A stretch of DNA of 64,000 nucleotides, taken from NCBI RefSeq assembly GCF_002095315.1, contig NZ_MLFN01000001.1, positions 119,536-183,535 on the forward strand. Direction: 5' to 3'. Within the stretch, counting starts at the first letter, position 1. Every line of letters starts with the position of its first letter. Position numbers and translations under genes: made by a program. Shown piece after piece: positions 8,252-15,711 of this stretch. The notes under the pieces were generated by a model. The model saw only the letters and a list, made by a program, of their open reading frames with translations, was not told the DNA's origin and did no database searches. The DNA is from Pantoea conspicua (GTDB lineage Bacteria > Pseudomonadota > Gammaproteobacteria > Enterobacterales > Enterobacteriaceae).

Positions 8252-9694
8252 ATGGCCACTCAACCGACACAAAACCAAGTTCCAAGCGAGTCGCCTCGCG
8301 ATCTTAAATTCAACGCAGGAAAAGTTGACGAGTTCGTTTCATCTTCCAATAGAACTTATACAGATCGATTGGGGAATGAGCATTATACCATTGAGGGGTT
8401 AAACTATTTGTCGCAGCAGGCGATGAAAGCTTTTGGTTATGTCATTTTAAATGGTAAGTCGTTCACTACGGGCGCAACTATATCCAATCCAAATGAAATA
8501 TTGTTCAATCCAGCAGATGGCGAATACTACAAATGGACGGGGTCGTTTGCATCAGGACCTAAAGTAGTGCCAGAAAATTCAACGCCAGCTAGCTCGGGTG
8601 GTGAGGGCGCTGGAAAGTGGCTTACAGTGGGTGATTCAGCATTAAGATCGCAATTAATCGATGGATTTGCAGATATCCTGGTTGAGCAGCCGAAGACGGG
8701 CAATTTTTGGATTGATGTTCACCCCGAGGCTAAAATTCATCGCCAAAACGACAGGCTTTTCATCGGAGCAGCCGCGGATAACGATGGAAAAATATCAAGC
8801 ACGCCAAGTTCTTCTACTAAGGACTGGATGGAGCTTATCCGCCCGGCCACGACTAACAATGCGCAGTTTGCAGTTCTGTCTACCATTGGTCAGGGAGCGG
8901 TTTTGGGTGCGTCACGAAGCTCTGATTTCGCATCAGCAGGTTCGTTAGGCTGTATTGGTCTTTCTGGTTACGGCATTAACGATAATACCGCCTTCCCTCA
9001 GACTGCTTATGGTGCATACCTGGAGGCTCAGCGGTTCGCTGGGGCCGGTCGGACCCACGGTTTTGAGCTTGATATTGTTAACTTTGGTTCAGCTGTGGGT
9101 ATTCAACCCTATGACATGTTCCAGGATGGATTAACTGTAGGCGGGTGGATTGCTTCTGGGGCGGAATTTTCCTCAACCAAAGCTTCAGCAGCTCTGGCAA
9201 TTATCAATAATGGAGCTCCTTTTGATAAGGGGATTGTCTTCCATTCAACCTCGCTTGCCGGAACGGACGGGATAACCGGCGCTGGGGTTGCTATTGAGAT
9301 GGCAAAAAACCAGGCTATGCGTTGGATGTTTGGCGCGGGGGATCTTGGCGCATCCCTGACATCAGGTGTAAGTAATCCGGCAGCAACGCAGCAACTAGCG
9401 TTCACTGACTCAGGAATGCTATTCAGAAACAGAGTAACGCGCACGATGTTTCGTGTTGATGTATCCGATACCTATGTAAATGGCCTTGAGGTTATCCCCG
9501 CTAACGCAGGGTTCGCCGCTGCTATTCAGGCTACCGGAACTGATACAAATATTGACGTCGCTTTGACGCCAAAAGGAACAGGAGTTGTTAAGATAAATAA
9601 CCCACAAGTATCAGCAGGAGCCGGGGCTCAGCAGGGGTATTTTCAGATACGTCTTGCTAACACACTTTATAAAATTCCTTACTACGCGGTGTGA
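8252..9694 (+). CDS. Tail fibre/spike protein
   Basis: This 480-residue protein has two parts. The N-terminal 130 residues (LNYLSQQAMKAFGYVILNGKSF, NPADGEYYKWTGSF, EGAGKWLTVGDSALR) match the common virion-binding domain of enterobacterial phage tailspikes. The rest is Gly/Ala/Ser-rich and beta-prone and ends with an aromatic tail (QQGYFQIRLANTLYKIPYYAV), likely a trimeric receptor-binding part. I see no recognisable lyase or glycosidase motif, so it may bind rather than cut the O-antigen. The gene is AT-richer than the tip genes, as expected for an exchanged host-range module. The ribosome binding site is weak (GGAAA upstream of 8252). Confidence 0.75.
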   Translation: MATQPTQNQVPSESPRDLKFNAGKVDEFVSSSNRTYTDRLGNEHYTIEGLNYLSQQAMKAFGYVILNGKSFTTGATISNPNEILFNPADGEYYKWTGSFASGPKVVPENSTPASSGGEGAGKWLTVGDSALRSQLIDGFADILVEQPKTGNFWIDVHPEAKIHRQNDRLFIGAAADNDGKISSTPSSSTKDWMELIRPATTNNAQFAVLSTIGQGAVLGASRSSDFASAGSLGCIGLSGYGINDNTAFPQTAYGAYLEAQRFAGAGRTHGFELDIVNFGSAVGIQPYDMFQDGLTVGGWIASGAEFSSTKASAALAIINNGAPFDKGIVFHSTSLAGTDGITGAGVAIEMAKNQAMRWMFGAGDLGASLTSGVSNPAATQQLAFTDSGMLFRNRVTRTMFRVDVSDTYVNGLEVIPANAGFAAAIQATGTDTNIDVALTPKGTGVVKINNPQVSAGAGAQQGYFQIRLANTLYKIPYYAV

Positions 9695-9695
9695 T

Positions 9696-9881
9696 ATGAC
9701 TTATAAATTAGAATTAACCAAAGATGAGTTAAGAGTTGTCGGGGCCGCTCTTGGCAACATGCCATACAGCCAGGTTGCCAGACTTATTGCTAGTATTGAC
9801 GCGCAGGTCATGATGCAGGCCGAGTCATCACCATCAAATGAAATGAGTGCTAGCAATGGGTTAGATCAAGAAAAGCAGTAA
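9696..9881 (+). CDS. Small phage protein downstream of the fibre
   Basis: This 61-residue acidic protein starts at ATG 9696, just after the fibre stop (9692-9694), so the two are probably co-translated. It has no signal peptide or membrane segment; the first half (LELTKDELRVVGAALGNMPYSQVARLIASID) is predicted helical. Small genes in this place are sometimes fibre chaperones, but no family is recognised. A terminator follows at once. Confidence 0.55.
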   Translation: MTYKLELTKDELRVVGAALGNMPYSQVARLIASIDAQVMMQAESSPSNEMSASNGLDQEKQ

Positions 9882-9889
9882 TGTAATTA

Positions 9890-9917
9890 GGCTGCATTGT
9901 TACGTGCAGCCTTTTTT
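9890..9917 (+). terminator. Intrinsic terminator of the fibre operon
   Basis: GGCTGCA (9890-9896), loop TTGTTACG and TGCAGCC (9905-9911) are followed by six T. It lies between convergent transcription units and may work partly in the other direction. Confidence 0.75.
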
Positions 9918-9918
9918 A

Positions 9919-10020
9919 TCAGTAAGGCATTACCGGCATGACAAAGGCAATAATAACAATAATTAACAGGCCAATGCACATTGCAATTGGAAATAACTTC
10001 CTGCTTTTGCTTTTATTCAC
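9919..10020 (-). CDS. Tiny membrane protein, last gene of the conversion-like trio
   Basis: A 33-residue frame starts at GTG (10018-10020 on the reverse strand) with GGAG about 7 bases upstream. It has a basic N-terminus (NKSKSRKL) followed by a single membrane segment (IAMCIGLLIIVIIAFVMPV). It begins 15 bases after the stop of the large membrane protein gene and ends at the shared terminator. Very short, so support rests on the ribosome binding site, the spacing and the clean membrane-helix composition. Function unknown. Confidence 0.45.
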   Translation of the reverse strand: MNKSKSRKLFPIAMCIGLLIIVIIAFVMPVMPY

Positions 10021-10035
10021 AATAGATCTCCTGCT

Positions 10036-11313
10036 TCAAATTGAAATAATGTACGCAGCAATAATGCATGCGACGACATTTCTTAGTATTTCTTTTTCAT
10101 GCCCGTATATTTTATAAAATATAAAGCATGATGAGCACATAATCATAACAGCCCACAGATATAAAACACGCATTCCCGAGGCATATACAGTAGGTGAGAA
10201 ACCAACCATTAATATGGTGGCAAATCCAAGAATAATCATGACCAAAGGTTTAACGAAATCTCGGTCTTTAAGCGCTGCAACAGCGAGAGCGTAACACGTT
10301 CCCAGAATCACAAAACCTGTGAATAAATAAGAGCAATATCTGCTGATCGAGATCCATCTCTGTGGGTTCAGATATTCAGGATTATAAAATGACTCGCTCG
10401 GATGGAGCAGGCCCAGCCTGATTAGTAGCATTAACGCGACGTGAGCCATCATTACCAGCGCAAAAACTGACCCGACCTTTGTTCTGTTTTTATCTTTGAT
10501 GATAAGAATTATGCATAGTATGCACAGGAGGCAGAAGACGATACTATCAGGCATTACCATTGCTTGGTGGATCCTGTCGTATCCGTAAATCAGTTTATTA
10601 ACAAGACTTTCAGATTCATACCCCGGCATCCATCTCCATGTTTCTTCCTGAAGCCGATGAAAGTTTCCTGGTGCTGAAAACATCAACCATGACAGGACTG
10701 CGGTCACAAGGATATAGGCGTAAGAAAAAGGCCTGCGGAAATCACGGCAAAAGAAAATAAGGAGCAGAGCAGAGACCGCAGTTACAATGGATGTCTGTTC
10801 GCTAAAGCACGATATTGTCAGGCAAAGCAGCGACAGAGCTCCTTCAGTCCAGCCAACAGCTCCGCGCTTCATGAAAACTGAAAGTGAATAGAGCATGGCA
10901 GCAGCAGGCAGGAGGTAATTGTAAAACCCGGTTATCCACCATGAACCATTGGCCAGTATCTCTTTTGGCAAAAGCAGGTAAATAAAAACTGAAAGTGCAG
11001 TAACTTTTAAATCGAATTTACCTGTGATGATTCGCGAAGCAGAGGAACAGAGCAAGATAATGCTTAATGGAATTCCAACCTTCCAAACAGCGTGATAATT
11101 GATCGTTCCGACCATCAACGCGTTTAGGGTAAACCTTCCGCTCCAGCCTGCATAGCTTCCAACCATGAAATCATAGAGCGACGTGTTGTCAAGAGCATGC
11201 GAGAAAACCAGGTCGTCTGCGAAGTTCTGTAAGTTTAACGAAGCAGAAATCCCAGCAAGAGCAATGGCAACAAAAAAAGCTATTACATAATTTATTTTAT
11301 TTTGAGCAGTCAT
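10036..11313 (-). CDS. Polytopic membrane protein, GtrII/DUF6056-like glycosyltransferase candidate
   Basis: This 425-residue protein has roughly ten membrane segments. A short first extracytoplasmic loop carries adjacent acidic residues (NLQNFADDLVFSHAL), followed by GWSGRFTLNAL. That layout is typical of GT-C-type, lipid-linked-sugar-dependent transferases such as prophage Gtr serotype-converting enzymes and the DUF6056 group. The start is set at 11313, where AGAGG lies 5 bases upstream; the longer frame starts at 11337. It overlaps the preceding gene by 17 bases, so the two are translationally coupled. No gtrA or gtrB flippase/transferase partner is seen here. Low GC and reverse orientation near the attachment site fit a lysogenic-conversion gene. 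Substrate is unknown. Confidence 0.6.
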   Translation of the reverse strand: MTAQNKINYVIAFFVAIALAGISASLNLQNFADDLVFSHALDNTSLYDFMVGSYAGWSGRFTLNALMVGTINYHAVWKVGIPLSIILLCSSASRIITGKFDLKVTALSVFIYLLLPKEILANGSWWITGFYNYLLPAAAMLYSLSVFMKRGAVGWTEGALSLLCLTISCFSEQTSIVTAVSALLLIFFCRDFRRPFSYAYILVTAVLSWLMFSAPGNFHRLQEETWRWMPGYESESLVNKLIYGYDRIHQAMVMPDSIVFCLLCILCIILIIKDKNRTKVGSVFALVMMAHVALMLLIRLGLLHPSESFYNPEYLNPQRWISISRYCSYLFTGFVILGTCYALAVAALKDRDFVKPLVMIILGFATILMVGFSPTVYASGMRVLYLWAVMIMCSSCFIFYKIYGHEKEILRNVVACIIAAYIISI

Positions 11314-11752
11314 ATTCACCTCTATACCATTGCCCATCTCTTCCCATTGACAGAATAGTTATTTTTTTGGATGCTGACTCCTGTATGAAAGGAAGACGCA
11401 GGGCCGAAACAAAGCCAGAGTTGTCGAAATACCGGTTGGCTTTCATCTCATCTGTTTCATGACCTCTCTGATACATTAGGGTTTTGATCTTGTAGTAACC
11501 CCCGCCTTTATCATCCTTTAAGTAAAGTTCGGTTTTCAGCTTATACGCATCTTTAGGTGCGGACCAGCCGGATACGTTTACGAATCCATCTCCAAATTCA
11601 CACGATGTCACTCCCCAGCCGTCAAAGTTACCAGCTATGTGCGGCAATTCGTATTTTTTTGAGGAGTTAAAAGAATGGTATCCAGACACAAAAACCAGGA
11701 AGGAAATTAAGGCAAATATAATAAATAAAATATCAATTTTTCTTCTTGTCAT
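11297..11752 (-). CDS. Membrane-anchored extracytoplasmic protein of the conversion-like trio
   Basis: This 151-residue protein has one N-terminal membrane segment (residues 7-25) and a periplasmic domain of about 120 residues rich in aromatic and charged residues (FDGWGVTSCEFGDGFVNVSGW, GQWYRGEYDCSK). Two Cys (SCEF and YDCSK) may pair. It is the first gene of the reverse-strand trio and overlaps the polytopic gene. I do not recognise the family; the domain looks beta-rich and could be a carbohydrate-binding or accessory part for the membrane transferase. Its ribosome binding site is weak. Confidence 0.55.
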   Translation of the reverse strand: MTRRKIDILFIIFALISFLVFVSGYHSFNSSKKYELPHIAGNFDGWGVTSCEFGDGFVNVSGWSAPKDAYKLKTELYLKDDKGGGYYKIKTLMYQRGHETDEMKANRYFDNSGFVSALRLPFIQESASKKITILSMGRDGQWYRGEYDCSK

Positions 11753-11900
11753 AAACTGGTCCCACGCATATCATCTTCCGTCAATAAATACTACATTTAG
11801 TTTCCTGCCTCGTCTTCTGCGGGCGGGCAAAGTTTGTCACTTCAAGGGGCATCGATCAAGTAAAGGCGGCATTAAGATTCGAAGATTCATAAGAATCCAT

Positions 11901-11923
11901 TAAAAAAGGCCCGGCGACCGGGC
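11901..11923 (-). terminator. Terminator-like hairpin read on the reverse strand
   Basis: GCCCGG (11909-11914), loop CGA and CCGGGC (11918-11923) precede a run of T when read leftwards (A run 11902-11907 on the plus strand). It would stop transcription arriving from the right before the conversion trio. Confidence 0.5.
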
Positions 11924-12078
11924 AATGACTAAGCCGAACCTGTCTGAGCAGATTGCGGTGTAGGTCATTTGAGATTAGTCACTCCCCCGCCTGCTGCTCA
12001 AATAAAAACCCATTCACAACCGCACCTTTACAAATCTGTTAGCCGCTCCGTCTTGATCAAAACCACCGATCGATATTA

Positions 12079-12094
12079 CTGTTTATCCATACAG
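12079..12094 (+). promoter_or_regulatory. LexA (SOS) box
   Basis: CTGTTTATCCATACAG has the CTG-N10-CAG half-sites and the AT-rich centre of the enterobacterial LexA operator. It lies 23 bases upstream of the next start codon, where it would block the promoter of the two-gene operon. Confidence 0.8.
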
Positions 12095-12117
12095 TATTTA
12101 TCAATGGAGGATTTATC

Positions 12118-12357
12118 ATGCCACGCGACTACGAAATCAAAGGTGCCTTTTTACAGGCGATAAGCAGAGACGGCAGGGGCCGGCAGGTAGTTACTACCGG
12201 TACATTTCAGCGAAACCTTGAGGCGGTAAATCACATATGGACGCTGCAACAGTGCAATCAGTGGATACGTCGCGAACAGAACATGTTCAGAGAACTGGTA
12301 ACTGATGGCGGTGAAAACCGCACTTACGCACTGATGAACATGGGATATGTGAGGTAG
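12118..12357 (+). CDS. Small SOS-operon prophage protein, unknown function
   Basis: This 79-residue, highly charged, Trp-containing soluble protein (GRGRQVVTTGTFQRNLEAVN, IWTLQQCNQWIRREQNMFRE) starts at ATG 12118 with GGAGG 7 bases upstream and a LexA box just before. No signal peptide or membrane segment. It is followed after two bases by a UmuD'-like gene, so both are SOS-induced together. I have the impression of similar small genes next to UmuD-like genes in other enterobacterial prophages, but no function is known to me. Confidence 0.65.
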   Translation: MPRDYEIKGAFLQAISRDGRGRQVVTTGTFQRNLEAVNHIWTLQQCNQWIRREQNMFRELVTDGGENRTYALMNMGYVR

Positions 12358-12359
12358 CT

Positions 12360-12683
12360 ATGGGATTTCCATCTCCTGCGCAGGACCATGTTGAGCACCT
12401 CCTGAGCCTGAATGACATTCTGATGCCTAATCCGGCCAATATGATGCGCATTGAAACACCGGAAGGGTTTGTGCTGGTAGACCGTTCTATCCCTCCTAAG
12501 CCTGGCGACAAGGTTGCATTCCAGTTTGAGGATTACCCGCAGATTGGGAAACTGTTCCCCTCGGGCATCATCACTCAGGACGGCGAGACGATCGACGGTC
12601 AGGGACTGGATGGGGTAGTGGTGCTCGGAAAGGTGACGGCCGAAGTGCTGGCGGTTTATGAGCCATACCGGCCGACTATCTGA
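12360..12683 (+). CDS. UmuD'-like (HumD-type) protein without the catalytic serine
   Basis: This 107-residue protein begins MGFPSPAQDHVEHLLSLNDI, which aligns with E. coli UmuD exactly from Gly25, the first residue of processed UmuD'. It therefore encodes an already truncated form, as described for phage P1 HumD. UmuD' partners UmuC in DNA polymerase V. The S24 fold is only partly kept: the segment with the nucleophilic Ser (SGDSM in UmuD) is replaced by RIETPEG, and the catalytic Lys region is altered. Later strands (LVDRSIPPKPGDKVAF, LDGVVVLGKVTAEVL) fit the fold. It lies 2 bases after the preceding gene under the LexA box. It may modulate pol V or repressor cleavage. Confidence 0.6.
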   Translation: MGFPSPAQDHVEHLLSLNDILMPNPANMMRIETPEGFVLVDRSIPPKPGDKVAFQFEDYPQIGKLFPSGIITQDGETIDGQGLDGVVVLGKVTAEVLAVYEPYRPTI

Positions 12684-12744
12684 TGGGACAGATTTGAGAC
12701 ACGCAAAGGTAGGTGCGCTTGGTGGGGCATGTATGGGGCAAAAA

Positions 12745-12796
12745 TTACCGCAAAACGATGTTACTACCTGCTGAGTAGTTAGTCGCTTTGCGGTAA
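12745..12796. repeat. Long inverted repeat close to the prophage right end
   Basis: TTACCGCAAAACGA (12745-12758) pairs with TCGCTTTGCGGTAA (12783-12796) at 13 of 14 positions. Inside, ACTAC and GTAGT form a second stem. There is no U-tract. It lies between the SOS operon and the glutaminase junction and could be a recombination-protein site next to attR or a strong transcript-end hairpin. Confidence 0.6.
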
Positions 12797-12805
12797 GCAT
12801 CTGCT

Positions 12806-13453
12806 TTAACCGTACTTAAATCCTACTTCCTGCAATTTCCTGTTTCTACTAAGCCTCATCGATAGCGAGCAGTAGTGGAAATAGGTTTGCATTACGCTGG
12901 TGACGTCGTTATCAAAATTCCCGAACGATTTCATCAGCCAGGCGATGGCGGCATTGCGCGCGGAATGCTCGAACTCGGAGCGGGCGACATGGCGATCGTA
13001 ATTGATATCTGGCTGCTGACTTAGCTGACGCACGATCTCCAGCATTCGCTGACGCGGCGCGGTCAGGCGGGTCTCCAGCAGGTCGCAAATTACCAGCGCA
13101 CCGGCGTTGATAAACGGATTGCGGGGCTTGCCCTGTTCCAGCTCCAGCTGCACCAGCGAATTAAACGGCTGGCCCGACGGCTCCTTGCCGACCCGCTGCC
13201 AGATTTCACCGTCGTCATAGCGGGTCAGCGCGACGGTCAGCGACAGCGCTTTGGAGATCGACTGAATCGAAAAACGTGTTTCCGCATCGCCCGCCTGATA
13301 GAGCGTGCCGTCACGCAGACAGACGGCAATCCCTAAATGGTCAGCGGCAACGTCCGCCAGCGCCGGAATGTAATTGGCCACTTTTCCCTGGTGGACCAGT
13401 GGACGCACCTGGTCCAGCACTTCCTGTAGCAGATCATTACTCAGATCGGACAC
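12806..13453 (-). pseudogene. Glutaminase (GlsA/GlsB type), truncated by the prophage
   Basis: Glutaminase hydrolyses glutamine to glutamate and ammonia. The frame starts at GTG 13453. The N-terminal part matches E. coli GlsB closely, including the beta-lactamase-like Ser in [13 protein letters not shown] and the segment [13 protein letters not shown]. Family members are about 308 residues, but here similarity stops after YFHYCSLSM (about residue 199). The last 16 residues ([16 protein letters not shown]) are unrelated and come from prophage DNA. The remaining third, with the conserved C-terminal SG/GGG part of the active site, is missing, so the enzyme is almost certainly inactive. The missing end should be found at the far left prophage end. 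Confidence 0.8.
12840..12870. other. Probable attR junction in the glutaminase gene
   Basis: Reading the reverse strand, the glutaminase codons for YCSLSM end at about 12,857, where the family continues with SC-type residues but this sequence turns to unrelated codons. The att core probably includes bases just right of this point. The exact core needs the left prophage end, which is outside the window. Confidence 0.55.
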
Positions 13454-13556
13454 GCACTCTTCTCCCGTCGATAATTACTGGCCGGGATGATGAGTGTCAG
13501 CGGCCAGCGAATCAAGGCTAATTTTCTGCCGTTGTCAGCCATACCGAAGCGCAGAG

Positions 13557-14756
13557 TCAGCCGATGGGCTTTGACTGGGCGGCCAGCGGAGCCAGCAGCA
13601 TCTGCAGCAGGCTCAGGCCGGTCAACAAGGTGAACGGTAAGGTCCAGTTGCCGCTGTAGTCATGCAGCACGCCAAAAAACAGCGGCCCGAGCGCCGCCAG
13701 TGCATAACCGACGCACTGAGCCATACCCGACAGCTGTGAGGCCTGGCGATGATTACTGGCCCGCAGATTAAATAACGACAGGCAAAGCACCAGCGACGCG
13801 CCCGCGCCGAGTCCGGCCAGCGTCAGCCAGGCCAGCGCCGCCTGCGGCAGTAACAGCAGGCCCAGCATCCCCAGAAAAATGGCGGTGGAGGCAACAAAGG
13901 CGGTGAGCCGGGCATCTTTTACCCGCTTCAGCGCCACCATGCAGCCAAGATTGGCGACGATCGCTATCGCCTGATACCAGAACAGCAGCCAGCCCGCAGC
14001 AGCCTGACTAAAGCCATTGGCCTGGGCATACAGCGCGAACCAGTCAATCAGGGTATAAAACGCCAGCGACTGCAGCGCCATAAACAGCGCAATCTGCCAG
14101 CCTCCGGGCGACCGCCAGGGATGACGAGGTGCCACCATTTCTGAGGAGGGCGGCAGGGTAGTGGCGTGACGACGTAACAGCGGCAGCCAGGCAATCAGCG
14201 CCACCAGCCCGGGCAGCGCCCAGACTACCAGCGACAGCCGCCAGCCCGCTGGCGATAACTGACTCAGCGGCACTGCCACGCCCGATGCCAGACTGGCGGT
14301 AATCGACATGGTGGCGGCGTAGAGGCCGATATATCTGGCGGTATGGGCGGTGAAGTCGCGCTTTATCAACGGCGGAAGCAGTACATTTGCCGCCGCGATA
14401 CCGGCACTCAGCAGCAGGGTGCCGCCCCATAATGCCGCTTCGGCAGGCAGCCAGCGCATCAGTGAACCCACAGTAATCAGGCAGAGCGCGCCCCACAAAC
14501 TGCGTTCCAGCCCGATACGGTTGCCCAGCCAGGCCGCCACCGGCGCCAGCAGGGCAAACAGCATCAGCGGGATAAAGTTAAACAGCCCTGCTTCACCGGC
14601 GGTCAGGCCAAACGTCAGGCGGATATCCTGCAACACCGGGCCAACAGCCGTGATCGGGGCACGCAGGTTAGCGGCAGTGAGTAGCAGAACGAACAGAAAA
14701 AAAGCGGCGCTGGAAAACCGCGGTTGAGAGGTAGAAACGTGTTTAACTGGGGTCAT
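13557..14756 (-). CDS. MFS transporter, CynX/NimT family
   Basis: An inner-membrane protein of about 399 residues with 12 predicted membrane segments. It resembles E. coli CynX and YeaN/NimT through the pattern LRAPITAVGPVLQDIR, then ANVLLPPLIKRDF. Members move small anions or drug-like compounds (cyanate-linked CynX; 2-nitroimidazole efflux for NimT), so the substrate is not fixed. ATG 14756 is chosen; a GTG at 14771 would add five residues, and neither start has a clear ribosome binding site. Genes on both sides are independent. A CATCAC-AA-GTGATG palindrome at 14816-14829 could be its operator. Confidence 0.75.
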   Translation of the reverse strand: MTPVKHVSTSQPRFSSAAFFLFVLLLTAANLRAPITAVGPVLQDIRLTFGLTAGEAGLFNFIPLMLFALLAPVAAWLGNRIGLERSLWGALCLITVGSLMRWLPAEAALWGGTLLLSAGIAAANVLLPPLIKRDFTAHTARYIGLYAATMSITASLASGVAVPLSQLSPAGWRLSLVVWALPGLVALIAWLPLLRRHATTLPPSSEMVAPRHPWRSPGGWQIALFMALQSLAFYTLIDWFALYAQANGFSQAAAGWLLFWYQAIAIVANLGCMVALKRVKDARLTAFVASTAIFLGMLGLLLLPQAALAWLTLAGLGAGASLVLCLSLFNLRASNHRQASQLSGMAQCVGYALAALGPLFFGVLHDYSGNWTLPFTLLTGLSLLQMLLAPLAAQSKPIG

Positions 14757-14815
14757 CAGGATAATCGTCACAGGCAGCAGCGCTGCGGGGGCGTTGATTG
14801 ACGTTAACGCTTACG

Positions 14816-14829
14816 CATCACAAGTGATG
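14816..14829. promoter_or_regulatory. Short palindrome upstream of the CynX-like gene
   Basis: CATCAC (14816-14821) and GTGATG (14824-14829) are perfect inverted arms two bases apart, about 60 bases before the transporter start. Possible regulator site; the regulator is unknown. Confidence 0.3.
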
Positions 14830-14961
14830 TCTGGACGCTACTTTACTGACCGCTATTACCGCTGTAAAGCCTTGTTATCCGTTGATATTTGTGTCGTCAC
14901 ACTTTCACCCCTCTGCCAGTGACTGCGAGAACGAGTCAGGCTGCAGGGATAGCTTACTGTG

Positions 14962-15132
14962 TCAGTGAAATTCGGGTTCCGGAAAATGACCACAATCGTT
15001 TTGATTAGGATTGGTACCCGGCGGGCAGGTTTGCTGACGGGTTTCACTGGCAGTCACCGGTTTTTCATTACCCGGTTGGGCACTACAGGCGGTCAGGGCA
15101 GTAACTACCATCATCAGGCTGAGAAAACGCAT
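14962..15132 (-). CDS. Small outer-membrane-type lipoprotein
   Basis: A 56-residue frame with AAGGAG 6 bases before ATG (15130-15132). The N-terminus is a lipoprotein signal peptide ending in a lipobox (TALTAC followed by Ser), so Cys16 would be lipidated; Ser at +2 predicts outer-membrane sorting. The mature peptide is hydrophilic, Pro/Asn-rich and has two more Cys (TCPPGTNPNQNDCGHF), probably a disulfide loop. No family recognised. It is easily missed because of its size, but the start signals and lipobox are strong. Confidence 0.7.
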   Translation of the reverse strand: MRFLSLMMVVTALTACSAQPGNEKPVTASETRQQTCPPGTNPNQNDCGHFPEPEFH

Positions 15133-15239
15133 ATCCGCTCCTTAATGAGATTATCTTGAGCAAACAAACGTCGGTGGCCAGGTGATATCCGGCCAGAGGC
15201 GTATATACCTCAGTGTGGTGGGAAAGCGTAAATTGTCAA

Positions 15240-15413
15240 TTAAAACAGAGCAAACATCAATGCGACCGGGAAACTCATCGGCCAGGTTGCCCCGACTAAA
15301 AATGCGCTCAGCAGTTTAATGCTCAGTTTATCTTTAGCGATAAAGAAGGTGATCAGCGTAGCGACCAATGCAACAACGGCATAAAAAATTAGCATACCCT
15401 GGTACAGTGTCAT
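15240..15413 (-). CDS. ortT: OrtT/GhoT-family membrane toxin
   Basis: This 57-residue protein has two membrane segments. The C-terminal half (LLSAFLVGATWPMSFPVAL) is nearly the same as in E. coli OrtT and GhoT, which damage the inner membrane and lower proton motive force and ATP under stress. The start is ATG 15413, with GGAG 8 bases upstream; the 22-residue upstream extension of the frame is not supported. OrtT is an orphan toxin without an antitoxin gene; likewise no GhoS-like gene is next to this one. Gene name by similarity read by eye. Confidence 0.75.
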   Translation of the reverse strand: MTLYQGMLIFYAVVALVATLITFFIAKDKLSIKLLSAFLVGATWPMSFPVALMFALF

Positions 15414-15675
15414 TGATATCTCCGCAGCGTCATTAAGGTTTTCGCAGCGCATAATGCGGATTTTTGTGATCCAGATCAAGTCAAACGCCGTTAAAAATCT
15501 AAAGAAACTGCACGCTGTACGCGGTGATAAGTTGAGAGAGGAACGGGCGATTTCAGGCTGAAACCGGGCGGCTAAAAAGCGGTTGAGCCGTTGCCGGCTG
15601 CCGTTGACTGACGAGAAAGCGCGCTGGCGAAGCAGAGGTTAAGAAACCGGCCGGCCGGAGCAGGCGGACCGGTTT

Positions 15676-15704
15676 GCCTGCAGCGCGCAGCGCGTGCTGC
15701 AGGC
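15676..15704. repeat. Perfect hairpin after the fucO-like gene
   Basis: GCCTGCAGC (15676-15684) and GCTGCAGGC (15696-15704) are perfect inverted arms 11 bases apart, 7 bases beyond the fucO stop. No U-tract follows, so it is more likely an mRNA 3'-end stabiliser or REP-like element than an intrinsic terminator. Confidence 0.5.
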
Positions 15705-15711
15705 ACAGGCG

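Larger units (their letters stand above)
11753..12117. other. Divergent intergenic region between conversion trio and SOS operon
   Basis: About 365 bases without a supported gene. It must hold the promoter of the reverse-strand trio, but no strong sigma70 pair is evident. It also contains a reverse-strand terminator-like hairpin (11901-11923) and the LexA box (12079-12094). Short frames here lack ribosome binding sites. Confidence 0.6.
1..12856. mobile_element. Right part of a lambdoid/siphovirus-type prophage
   Basis: A continuous tail module (tail tube, chaperone, tape measure, tip proteins, NlpC/P60, TipJ-like, fibre) reads rightwards from the window edge. Accessory genes follow: a reverse-strand membrane trio and a LexA-box operon. 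Head, lysis, integrase and repressor genes are not in the window and would lie to the left. The right boundary is placed near 12,856, where a host glutaminase reading frame loses similarity to its family. The exact att core is not known because the left end is outside the window. Confidence 0.85.

Noticed and set aside
15676..15704. Strong hairpin after fucO as an intrinsic terminator
   Set aside because: No T run follows in either direction, so it is listed as a repeat instead.
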